Below, one piece after another: positions 23,201-35,200 of a stretch of 64,000 nucleotides of DNA. The translations under genes were made by a program, and so were the position numbers. The stretch spans positions 1,674,001 to 1,738,000 of the forward strand of contig CANTUZ010000009.1 in the NCBI GenBank assembly GCA_947846985.1. Reading direction: 5' to 3'. The DNA comes from Fratercula arctica (lineage: Eukaryota > Chordata > Aves > Charadriiformes > Alcidae). How positions within the stretch are numbered: the stretch's first letter is position 1; each line of letters begins with the position of its first letter. The notes under the pieces are model-generated. The model ran no database searches. It saw only the letters and a list, made by a program, of their open reading frames with translations, and was not told the DNA's origin.

Positions 23201-26200
23201 GCACGGTGGGGGGCAGCGGCCCCCAGCATCTCAGAGATCCCCCCTTGCACAATAAAAGCTCTCCGTGCTGGCAGCCAGCGGACCCCAGGAAAAGCAGAGC
23301 CCAAGGAGAAGCATCGATCGACCAAGTGCTGAGAGCACGTGTGCTTTAACGCAAGGGAAACCATTAGAGAGGGCAAGCCCTTCATTTAAATAAAAAAAAA
23401 AAATTAAGTATTTCTGACGCAGAGCCTAGAAAACAGCTTTGATCAAAAAGTTAGTTTTCCACTAAATTTAACTTTCCAAAGGAGTGAAGGGGAAGGAAGA
23501 TTTAGGAAAATGCTGCTTTTCACTGAAAAACATCCTGACACCTAAAACCAGCACTCCCATTCAGCAGCTCTCTCCCAGCGCCCCGCTATGCTGGGTATCC
23601 GTGCTGGGCTGGGCATCCCGGAGGGGATGTTTGCCCCGACGGATGCTCGGGACGTGGGGCAAGAGCTGCCCATCGCCTGGGGAGACCCACAGAGCCGCTG
23701 CTTTCACCTAAACTCCCTGGCAAAAATCATGCCATGAAAAGTTATTAAGAAAAAAAAAAAAATCAGATTTTTCCACATTCTTTAAGTTTTCTCGCAGGGA
23801 AAAAAAATAATAATTAATTCTACCCTCCGTTCACAGGTGGGGAGAGCTCGGTCCTGTGCCCCACGGCCCTGGGGAGAGGATGAGGTGCTTTGGGTCTCGT
23901 CCTGCACACGAGCACCGTACGGAGCAAAGCGCAAGCGGCAGGGATGCAGCCCCCGGGACAAGCAGACAGGATTTGGGAAGGAAAAACCCGAAAGTGAGAC
24001 ACGGAAGGCAGAGGAAAACGCAGCACATGAAGCCCTGCCGCCTCCTGGTACCACCCTCCTGTGAATTAACAGCATGCAAAGCACAGCTTTATCGGTTATT
24101 ATGTTAAGTATGCTAGCAGACATCGCTTACCCAAACCGCTCAGATTAACTAGCTTCCCCCCTATTTTCATCTTTGCATTAGCGTGACGTTATTAACACAC
24201 TGTCTAGAGGAGAAATTCACGCAGCAGCTGTTAAATTCCAGGTGGACAGACCTTTTAACAGCACAAATTAATATGCAATCACTTCACTTTTGAGCAACCA
24301 GCCAAGCGACTTCCTTGGCGAGGTAGATTAGATGGTTTTTGTCAAAATTCACTAGGATTTTCCAGAGGACAAAACAAGAGTTTGGTTGCTAGGGATAGTT
24401 TCTGCCCAAGATATCAAGAGTTTTGGTTAAAATTAGCTGAAGGCAGAGAGCGTGCAGGAGGTGCCAGGCTGCCCGCAGCAAGGGACAGCCCTTGCGCAAG
24501 AGCGGTGGCGGGTTATGCCCGTGCCCAGGGCACCTGAAAGAGGAGGAGGAGCCAAAGAAGTGAAATTTAAGGAAAAAATAAAAAAAAATTAAAAATAAAA
24601 AAAATCAGGGATTCATGCCGTAGCTTCCCATTCAGTCATTCTTCGAGGGACCCCGCCAGCAGCCGTGCATTAAGCTGCAGTGAATCCTAATCGCCGGATC
24701 CCTGGGAAGCTCGGTGACCCAGATACTGTCCCTTTAGCGAGATCATGGCGTGGCTCTCGGCTCCAGCAGCTCCGACGTTTTTCCACAGCATGGGCTGGAA
24801 GGAGCACGTTTTCCAGCAACTTCAGCCCCTCAAGGCCCTCCTCCCTTCCCTGGAGCGATGAGGAGCGCTTGAAAAGGAGAAAGTTATTTGTGTTGTGGCT
24901 GGGGGAGAAAGGGCAATGAATTTTTGAAGCTGGTTGAATTCAGTTATTTTGCTGCTTGGTGGGTGAGAAGGAAGCCTTCCCCCGGGAACGGCTGGACCAG
25001 CGGCGAGGGCAGAGCCCAGGAGAGAGGGATCCACGGCCCCAGGAGGTCGGGCTGCCCCAGGAAGGGGAACACCATCCCTCGGAGCAAAGCTTCCGTGTTC
25101 TTAGAAGCACCACTTCTAAGCACCCTTCAGTCATCAAAGCATTGCTGTTGACACCCACAGCAAGTCTGGGTGTCGGAGGCATCTCAGTGACCCTCTTGGC
25201 ATCATCAGCATCAGATGCAGCCCACAAGAAGCATTATCGCTTCAGACCCTCCGAGCAGCTCAAGCGTCAGGCTCAGCATGGCAGGACTCCACACCCGCTT
25301 TGCAACAAACCAGCAGGAAGCTCGCGTGAATAATTTCAATACATGTATTTCATAAAACCTGCTTTTCACCAGCTTCCCTGGAAATACAAACCCAGCACAT
25401 TTCCAGATCCTCACGTTCCCTACAAAGGGCTATGAGCGCGGTGAAAATCTTTATTCGACTCTCCCCTCAAACCAACCACACACAGAAAACTCTACAGAAA
25501 ACAGCAGCAGCATCAATCCGGCATCGATGCCAGCACCTCTCCCTGGGTGAGAAACCTCCCCGAGGAAGGAGCACCCACCGGGGTGGTGGGTGACCCCGGG
25601 GACCGGCCAGGCCACCCTTCCCCACCCCGCAGCTCCCCCAGATGCTCCCTGATCCCTGATTAGCTTTTAGAGGGGGATCAGGGAAGCGCTGCCTGAGCCA
25701 CAGGGGATTTACAGGGTTTCCCAGGAAATCCTTGAGTACACACAAGTCTCCAGCGGGTGAGATTAAGAGTAAATACATTCACTGCCGCCTTTTTAAAGAA
25801 GGGCTCTCCTACTCAAGAGCCAAAGAGGAGGAAATTACACAGATTTCCCCGGCCCGGGGCAGATCCCGGCTGATTTCAGTAGGAGGGAAGGTCATTGCAG
25901 GTTAACTGGTCGCCATCAGGAACCAAGTCAAACGGAACCAGCACAAGCGAGAGAGAAATGGGACAAACCCTTGGCAGGGACCCAGAAAACCCATCGCCAC
26001 CGTGCGCTGCCGGCTGCAGGGTAGTGGGGACCGGCCCCGGCTGAGAGCCCACGGGAAGGGGGAGGCAAGGGGAGGGCTCCAGGCACAGCTGGGCATCACG
26101 TCTGCAACACCAGCTCTTCCAGCGGCGAGAGGTTGAAGGCGAGAGGACGGGTCACCGGGCAGCGCCAAGAGACAGCACTCTCTGCCCCAGTCCCTTGTGC

Positions 26201-29200
26201 AGCTGCACAAACAATTCCCCGAGGAAATTCCCCCGTGCAGGTGGAAGGATGCTGCTACTGGAGATGTTCCTCTCCAAGAACGGAATAAAGACAGATGCCT
26301 AAAGCCCTTCTCCACCTTTTCTGCTCTCCCCAGCAGCATCCCTTCTGCCAGGATGCGCGTCCAGCCTCCAGCAGACGCAAACCGCCAGATGGGAGAGATT
26401 AAATGGCCCCATTTTGGCCAAAGCCGGCCAAGGAGATGGGGCAACCACACACGTTCCCAGCAGGATCATCCCCTGGGAGGAATGGGTCACACTACTGACC
26501 TGGCTGGAAGCCGGTACAGGGATTCTCAGTACTATAAATCCATGGGGAAAAAAACCAAACCAAACCCAGAAAGAAATCCATGTGTGCAAACAACAACGTT
26601 GTTTATCAAAACATCAATTCCAGGCACTGGGAAATGTCTCAACATGCTCCCGGGTCCTGCAGAGAGTAACCTGGTTGTTGTGAACGCGCTTGTCAAGCTC
26701 CCCGACTGCTCTTGTGAATGGAAGCAGTAAGGAAAATGCTAAGCCAAGAGCCAGCTTTCTGCTAAACAAGTTATAAAAGCTTGGCTCGTGTTCTGGCACC
26801 GTTGAGAGAAGAAGCTGTTGAGCCAGGCGTGCACCTCCAGGAAAACACCACCACGAGCGAGACCTGCTGCCCCTTCTCCCGGCCTGTAACGCCTGGGAAA
26901 TTCAAACAGGGAGGGGAGGGAGAGGGAGATGTGCCCTCAGCATCCTCCAGCACCCGCTGAAACAGCGTGTGCATTTTTGAAACAAGCGTGGAAACACACA
27001 GAGGATTTCTGCTTAGCCCTTGGGATTTTATTGCCTGCACCTCTCCCGCCCCTGTGGGTCCACAGGCTCCTTCCCCAGCAAAGCCTGGCCACGGTGGGGA
27101 GAAGGGGAAAGCAAGAAGAGCTGCAATCCGCGCAGGGTTTAGCCCCCGGCCTCTGTACGGCGAGCACGCTTAGCCATCCTCAGCCCCCACACCATGCCCC
27201 TTCAGCAAACAGCACAAGTCTCCGTGCCTCAGTTTCCCCAGGAGCGATGATGGTATCACATCATCCAAAACTGGCAAACTCCACGTTCAGGGGTGCTTCG
27301 GGATCAACAAACAGTCCCAGATTTACCAGGTTACCGCCACAAAAAAATTACATCCCTTTATAGATGACCTCGTTACTCTTTTTGTTGTACTAAACCACGC
27401 AAATCACAAAGCAGGAGAAGAAACCGGCATTGCTTAATGCCGTTCTTGCCAGGATGAAGGCTTAAATATCAGTTTCTCCTTTTGTGTGGATCTAAGTACT
27501 GTTAAATTAAATACAAACACCCTTGTGGGCTGTAAGCTTCCCATCTTCTGCCCAGGCAGACGGCAGCCCCCCAGCTGCCTGCGCTTGGACCCACAGAGCC
27601 CTATAGCCCCCCAAGCCCCCACAGCAATGTACGCAGCAGCTTTTTGACAAACAATTTGCACAGATTAAAACCCCGAAGCTTCGCTGCAGAGGTATTTATT
27701 CCGCACCATAAAGGCAGTAGCCGGGCTCAAGCTTGTTAATTAAAAAGACAAAAGCCCATATAATGTCTCTGTTAAATTGGATTATGGAACATTAAAAATA
27801 AAGCCATGTTTACTGGTAACAAAAAGCCCCTTTTCCCCGGCGAGGCCAGGGTTTCTCTCTGCTTTAGCCGGCAGAGGGGGCCGGCAGGGCTGCCATGGCC
27901 CGGGCAAAGCCCAGCTCTCCTTCCCCAGGCTCGACCCCAGGCTTTGCTGCAACCGCAGAAGCATTAATGGGGGCAAAAATCCCGATTTCCACCCCCCACC
28001 CCCCTCCCCCCCAAGCTCCTGTTGGCCCAAGGATCTGCGTTTCCAGCTCTCGTTTCCTCCTCTGATCCAGCACCAGCTCTCAGGGCAGCATGAAAATTTT
28101 ACACTGACACTTTTTGACTGATCTAGGTGCTTAAAACCAGCCAGATCCCAGGTCCGGGCTTCCCACAGCTGCTCTCCCCTTATCTCCTTGATAAATGCAG
28201 AGACATCACATTGTGCTCCAGTGTGGAACGGTAATGCTGAAGTGACAGCTTTTTTGTAAGCCTCAGGTATTTATCTTCTTTCTTTTTCTGCCCAGCTCTA
28301 GGTTAAAGGAGATGTCCCCCGCAGACTAAAAGCAGATAGAGAAAAATTCACAGAAAACCAAAAAAAACCCATAGCACAGACCAAGGCAGTCTCCTGTGTC
28401 CCAAGTTTAAAGGTAGAAAAGCTCCAAGGACATGAAAACTGGTTCATAGGACAGAGAAATAGAGAAAATTCTGTATTTTTTTTTTCCCTGCAGAAAACCT
28501 CCCAGCGCTTTGAAGCGCAGCAGCTCTGAGAAGCAAGGAGAGCAGCTGTGTGATGAGCTTGCCCGTTCTCTGCCCAGCCTTGGCGAGCTGGTGTCCCCAC
28601 TGAGGGAGGCACACGGGGGGGGGGCTGTCCCTAGGGCGATGCCATGAGCACACAGGCAGAGCAGATACCACCAGGACCGTGAGCCAAAACAAGCCATCCC
28701 AGAGCCAGGGCAGGCTGCCTGGGGCACGCAGCCCGCTCCTCCCGCTTGCCAGCTGTCACCCTGGCACACAGCTGGCAGGAGGGCACCCACTAATGCCACA
28801 CAGACAAGGGACGGTGGCACTGCTGCTGGTGATCGAGGGGCTGCTCCTCCATTGCGTCCCTTTGTGCTGGGTAACAAAGGGACAGGCAATATCTGCAAGC
28901 AGTTCCCTGCAGGATGATCCTGCAGGCTTCGCCCAGCTGCTGTCTCTGTCCCTGTCCCCAGCTCCCCAGGGCTGGAATGGAGGTCTGGGACCTCCGTGGG
29001 GATTAGCAATGGGTCCCTCACCCCCATGGGTCGTCCTGGAGGTCTCAGACCTCTGTGGGGATTAGCAATGGGTCCCTCACCTCCATGGGCTGCCCTGGAG
29101 GTCTGGGACCTCCGTGGGGATTAGCAATGGGTCCCTCACCTCCATGGGCTGCCCTGGAGGTCTGGGACCTCCGTGGGGATTAGCAATGGGTCACTCACCT

Positions 29201-32200
29201 CCATGGGCCGTCCTGGAGGTCTGGGACCTCCGTGGGGATTAGCAATGGGTCCCTCACCTCCATGGGCTGCCCTGGAGGTCTGGGACCTCCGTGGGGATTA
29301 GCAATGGGTTCATCACCTCCATGGGCCGTCCTGGAGGTCTGGGACCTCCGTGGGGATTAGCAATGGGTCCCTCACCTCCATGGGCTGCCCTGGAGGTCTG
29401 GGACCTCCGTGGGGATTAGCAATGGGTTCATCACCTCCATGGGCCGTCCTGGAGGTCTGGGACCTCCGTGGGGATTAGCAATGGGTCCCTCACCTCCATG
29501 GGCTGCCCTGGAGGTCTGGGACCTCCGTGGGGATTAGCAATGGGTCACTCACCTCCATGGGCCGCCCTGGAGGTCTGGGACCTCCGTGGGGATTAGCAAT
29601 GGGTCCGTCACCTCCATAGGCTGCCCCTGCTTTGGGTAGGTTTGTACAGGCAGTGGACATCAGTGTCCCATGGGGACACAGTGGGGCTCAGTCACTTGCC
29701 AGCCCCCCAGGACCCCCTGCTCACACCTCTGCCGTTCTGCACGGCCTTCCACGGCCAGCAACAAGGCAGCTCTGCCCACAGTGGAATGAGGGACCTGCCC
29801 CACGCTCAGCCCCCCTCTGCCCCGCGCCACGGGCAGCTCCAGAGCTCACACACAGCCACCCGCGGCTCCAGCGGGCAGCGCTGGCACGAGCAACAGCCTT
29901 GGACTTCAGCTTCCCGCGTGTAAACAGAGACTCCCCCTTCCTGCTCGCTGCTTCCTTCAGGTGCGCAGGCAGATAACATTGTCTGGCTGGGGAAAACAAG
30001 TTGCCTCCATCCCCTATGGAAACAAAAATCCTCCTGTTGCAGCGCAAGCGATGCCAGCCACCCTTCTCCTGCAACAGCTGCCCTAAGGGACCCCTGCAGC
30101 ACCCCAGCAAGCTGCAGTACAGCCCCCCCCTCACCCCCAGCCCCGTTTATACGACGCCAACTAAACGAGGCGCAGCTGAGATAGACCCACCCAACGACGG
30201 AGCTTGGGTTTGGCCAGCCCAGGGCCGGCCTGAAGCACAGGGGCTCGCTGAGCACCCTTGGTGCTGGCTGCTGCAGGTGAGCTGCAGCACAAACACCCCA
30301 GTTTATTTTTTCATTTAATAACTGCTTCCAAAAGGTGGCCCAGCCCTGGGACTGGGGCGGGGAGAGCAGCTCTTGGGCTTCAGGGCTGCAATTGTCGTAT
30401 CTTAAAAAAGCACCATGTATTTTGTCCCTTTCCCCGGGCTCTCCACGCGTTTGGATAAAGCTAAAGCATTTGGGAGACTAAACAGACCGAAGCTGAAGAT
30501 GACAATTTAGGGACTGGGGGGGGGGGTATTGGGGGATTTAGGGATGGGACAGGGGGGAGCGGGTGCTCCTGGGGCTGCACGGCCCCATCCCAGCCCTGGG
30601 GGCAGACACGGACGTCAGAGCCACAGCTTCCCTTTCACAGGAACAGAAATGCTTCACCGCTACCGATAAAAACCTGGAAATGCCACAAAATGCACCCTGG
30701 AGCATTGGAGAGTCCAGAAGAGGCGAAGGCTCCTCCACGGGTGACTTTGTGCCATTGCTGCTGCTGATGGCAAGGCTGGACTTCAGGGTTGGCGTCAAGG
30801 GACATGCGGCCCTGGGGACAACACTGCTACTCAGGCTGCAAAATGTGAGACCTCAGATTCTCCCAAGTAAGCACATTACCTGCGAAAAAAAATGTTGCCA
30901 CACCATTCCTGATTTTTCTGGGATTTTTGCAGCAGATTTTTAAAAAATGGAGCCCAAATCCTGGCTCTCCTATAATTTCACAGGTCCTTCTCTCTGTCCA
31001 TACATCTCTTCGCAAGGCGGAGGGTACGAGGACAGCTTGTGGGGGGACGGCCGGTGCCGGGAGCGTGTCCAGAGTGGATGGAGCAGAAGCGTGGTCCGTG
31101 CTGGACCACAGACAGGGATGTAATTGCACGAGCTGCTTTCCTACGGAATTGCACCGACCAAGCAGGACTGGATTTTGCTCATGATGATGGAGCTCAAGCC
31201 GGGCTGGGTCATTGCTGACTCAAAATACACATTTTTTGACGTGGTCTCATCTCCCCTTCAGCTGAATCACAGAATGGCAGAGGTTGGAAGGGCCCTCTGG
31301 AGATCACCCAGTCCCACCCCCTGCCAGAGCAGGGGCACCCACAGCAGGTGGCACAGGAACGCGTCCAGGCGGGGCTGGGATGTCTCCAGAGACGGAGACT
31401 CCACCACCTCTCTGGGCAGCCTGTGCCAGGGCTCTGCCGCCCTCACAGCAAAGAAGTTCCTCCTCGTGTTGAGATGGAACTTCCCATGGTCAAGTTTGTG
31501 CCTGTTACCCCTTGTCCTGTCGCTGGGCACCACTGAGAAGAGCCTGGCCCCATCCTCCTGACACCCCCCCTTTAGCTACTGATGAGCATTGATGAGATCC
31601 CCTCTCAGCCTGCTCTTCTCCAGGCCCCAGGTCTCCCAGCCTTTCCTCAGCAGAGAGATGCTCCAGTCCCTTGATCATCTCCGTAGCCTCCACTGGACTC
31701 TCTCCGGGCTCTGAAGCCTGGGTTGAACCCTTCTGTCGCTATGGCTTGGGGAGCAAACCACCTCCTCGAGCCCCAGCCCCAGCACACAAGCTCTCCTTCG
31801 CCCACTCTCCAGGGATATTTACAGCACAAAACCTTCACGGTGCTGGGGAGACGCTGGTTCCCAGTGGCCGAGGCTCCAGAATTTGGGATCCTGCCGCAGC
31901 GTGGGGTGGGGGGACAGGCTCGGGGAGGACGGGGGAACAAAACGCAGCCGTGCTCCGTCTTTCCAACCTAGGGAGCCTTGCGGAAGCGGTTGCTCATCCC
32001 TTTGATTGCTACGTAAACGCGCAAGGAACCAGCCCTTCCGACGTGCCGGCAGAGGAACATACGGCCCGGCGTACGCAAATGCATTGTCCCTCGAAGCATA
32101 AAGCAGAGGGGGTGTCTGGTGAACATTTCTGAGCAGAACAGCGGGCAGATATGTAAAAAAAAAAAAAAAAAAAAAAAAAAGGCAGCAAATCAAGTCTTGA

Positions 32201-35200
32201 GTAGATCTGCAGTATCTAGGTTACCTTAATTATGTTCGGCTAAATATGGATGCCAATTAATTAGAGGGCTGCTGATTTCCAAAGAAAATTAGTTTACTCT
32301 TAATGAGCTAATCAGTCCCCATTTGAAAAAAAAAAAAAAAAAAAAAAAGAAATCATTAGATTGCACAAAGGCGTGTGCAGCCACTTGACACGGAGTGCCA
32401 AGGTCTGCTCCGGCTGGGATTTATTGGGTGTGATATTGCCAGGATTTCCACCCGGGGCCGACGATCCCTTCGGAACAGGTTGCAAACGGCATCGCACTCC
32501 TTCTGCTCTCATCCCACTGGGACAGGACTACGTTTGCCAGAAAAAAAAAAAAAAAAAGGTAATTTGCTGGCAATACCAGTTATCAGCTCAGGATTTAGGA
32601 GCGCGAGCAAGGGGTGTGTGGATGGGCATCCTCCCAGCTCGGGCTCCGTGGCCTGGGGAGGGAGGCAGGGATGGAGGCTGGAGCGCTCCGAGTGCTCAGA
32701 CAAAGCTCCTGGTTTTCCGAATATTAACAGGAGTCAAGCTGTGCGCTGCAATTAAAACGCTGATTATAATTTCTTCCATCTGTAGCTGATTCTACTCCAG
32801 AAATTAAAGAGAAATTCAAAAGAGACGGGAACGTTACACGGGGAACGCCAGGACATGGGGAGACGGGGTGCGGAGGGGCTCGGAGGGGAGCGCTCCTCCA
32901 TCCCACCGCCCCAGCTCTGTCACCTTCCCCTCCCAGATGGAAATCCTGGCTGGAAATCCATGACTTTGCTGTCCGACAACCACCTTCTCCCCATGCACAT
33001 CATACCTCTTCATACACGGTGTGTCTTCAAGTGACATGGGGTAGGTGCATCCTTAAGGGGAGGGAGTGCAGCTCCTCCCATGTCAGAAATACTCCCGAGA
33101 ATGAGCGACTCGGAGCCCTGTGTCCCCTCCTGCAGCCCAAGAGCCGTGGGGCGACGGCAGGATGCCCAGGGATGGGATGCGGGTACCAGCTTGGAGCTGC
33201 TGGTCCACACACTGGAGCACCAGTGGGAGAGCAGCAGCATCCCTGCAGCCGTGGTACCCCGTGGCAGAGCCCTGCGCTCAAGTTTGGGCAGCAAAGCAAA
33301 GCAAAGGTAATATTTATTTCATGTTCAAGGTCGCTGCTGCCCGTTTTTTTCTCCGAGAGACGCATCTCTGCGGCGCATGGCTGTTTGCGCGCCAAACGCG
33401 GTCCCCCCCCGGGGATGCTTCTGAAGCATGGGCTGAATTTCTCGGAATGTAAAATTGCACGAGCCAGAGATGTGCGGAGGCACGTGGGTACTCAGGCAAA
33501 GAGCCGGGGAAAGCCTCAGCTGTGGAAGCAAATGCACAGCGCGGTGGGGAGGAAGGAGGCGGGCTGCAAACTGGGTTGAGAGCGCAGCCACAAAGAGGAT
33601 TGCCAGCGCGCAGCACACGGCTCCCGGGCACTGGCTGCTCGTACGGGGCTACGGCTTGGTGACGGGGTCTTAAAAATAAACCTTACGTGAGGTGGCATCT
33701 GCTGGAGTGTACAGAGCAAAAGCCCCTTTGGTTCTGCAATGGGAAAACCGGGTGCGCAGCCGCGGCCTCCCCCTCAGGCTGTCCGGGGTGTGAAATTCGA
33801 AGGCTGAAGGACTATATGGACAGGCTCAAATAAAGGGCGAGGGCAGGTACCTGCTCGGCAGGACAAGGGGCTCCCCTGCTTCCCGGCAGCTGTGTCGGTG
33901 AAATACGGGGGTCACAAACCCGAGCAGCCTCTGCCCCTGTGTGGCGGCAGGATGGAGATGTGCCCAGCGCCCGCCCTGCCATCACGTGCTCGCCAAGAGA
34001 TGCCAAAAATGCCGGCGCAAAGAGAAGCTTTTAACAGATGTTTCATTTTCTTCCTGAAGAAAAAACCCAATTCACCAAGGCGGCTGGAAATCCTCCTTTC
34101 CCCGCACAAGAAAACCCCAGTAAAGGACAGCAGAGGCTTCCACACAACCCGCGGCAGGAGAGGATTCCCGGGACGGAGCGTGCACTCACAGACCCGCGCT
34201 TAGGGACCGGCTCCACATCGGAGTCACCTCCGCCGGGGCCAAACCTCTTACCTGCTCAAGGGGGATGACGAGGAAGGAGCCCCCGCCGGCGCTCTCTGTC
34301 ACGATGGCGAGGAAGCGGGCGTTGACGGCGCAGAAGTGGTTGTCATGGACGTTCTTGGTGATGGGGATGCCATCGAAGCAGTGCTCCCGGCTCGCCACCT
34401 TCCCGTAGACGTTCCGAAACTTGGAGCTGCGGTACTGCGGGCGCCATGACATCTGCCAGGCAAACACAGAGGGGTTAGCCTTCCAAAAATACCCCGGCCC
34501 GGCCTGTTTCCCAGTTGCTTCCCAGTTACCAACCCGCGCTGCAGTAAGGGTTTTGCCTGACGAGGCACAGCAGTATCGGTGCAGCCCAGATCTGCAAATA
34601 TAACACACTTGAAAAAATGTACCCCCGTGCAAGGTACAACTCACACAAGGCATTAAAAGGCTCTCGACTGTTGCAAAATTTAAGCTGATTTCCTTTTCAG
34701 CACGAACTGCTTATCTAGAACACCCAGCGCTGCTACTTCATGCGCAGATGACAAACGAATTAAGGCTTTTAATGCGATGACTTGGAAATGGATTGGGCTG
34801 GGCCACATGAAAGCATGCATCAGGGCAGAATAAGAGCACTTAGGCAGGGCGCGAGCACCGGGGAGCCGGTACACCCTGTGTTCAGCTCTCTCAGCTTCTT
34901 TTGCATGGATCTCCCCGCGTGGGGTAACCCGCAGCATCGCGGGAGCACAGGCTGCAGGCCGGCTGCCATTGCTCCCAACAGCGAGATGCTCCCAGGGATC
35001 CCACCAGCTGATCCCGGCGGACCAGGGATCCCAAGGACCCACCAGCTCGTCCTGCTTCCCCATAGCAAGTCCGAGTGCCGCAGCTGAGGTGAGCGCCCTT
35101 TCGCTTGTCCTCGCTACTTTGCTTTTTCTAAGTGAAAAAAAAACAAAAAAAAACCAAAAAAAAAATACTGTTTTTTTTTTTCTTCATTTCGGTCTTCTTT

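Larger units (their letters stand above)
20498..34251 (-). other. CORO2B: CORO2B intron 2
   Basis: 13,754-bp intron. Recognisable contents: CR1 fragments at 20735-21316 and 31265-31712, a 59-bp minisatellite at 28979-29625, A runs at 32155-32180 and 32326-32348, and AT-rich islands at about 22060-22930, 24060-24440, 27660-27830 and 32190-32325. No additional CORO2B-like exon was seen; phases 0 and 0 across this intron leave none required. Confidence 0.8.

Noticed and set aside
28979..29625. Regularly spaced repeats resembling a CRISPR array
   Set aside because: The units are contiguous with no unique spacers, and the host is a vertebrate. It is a minisatellite.
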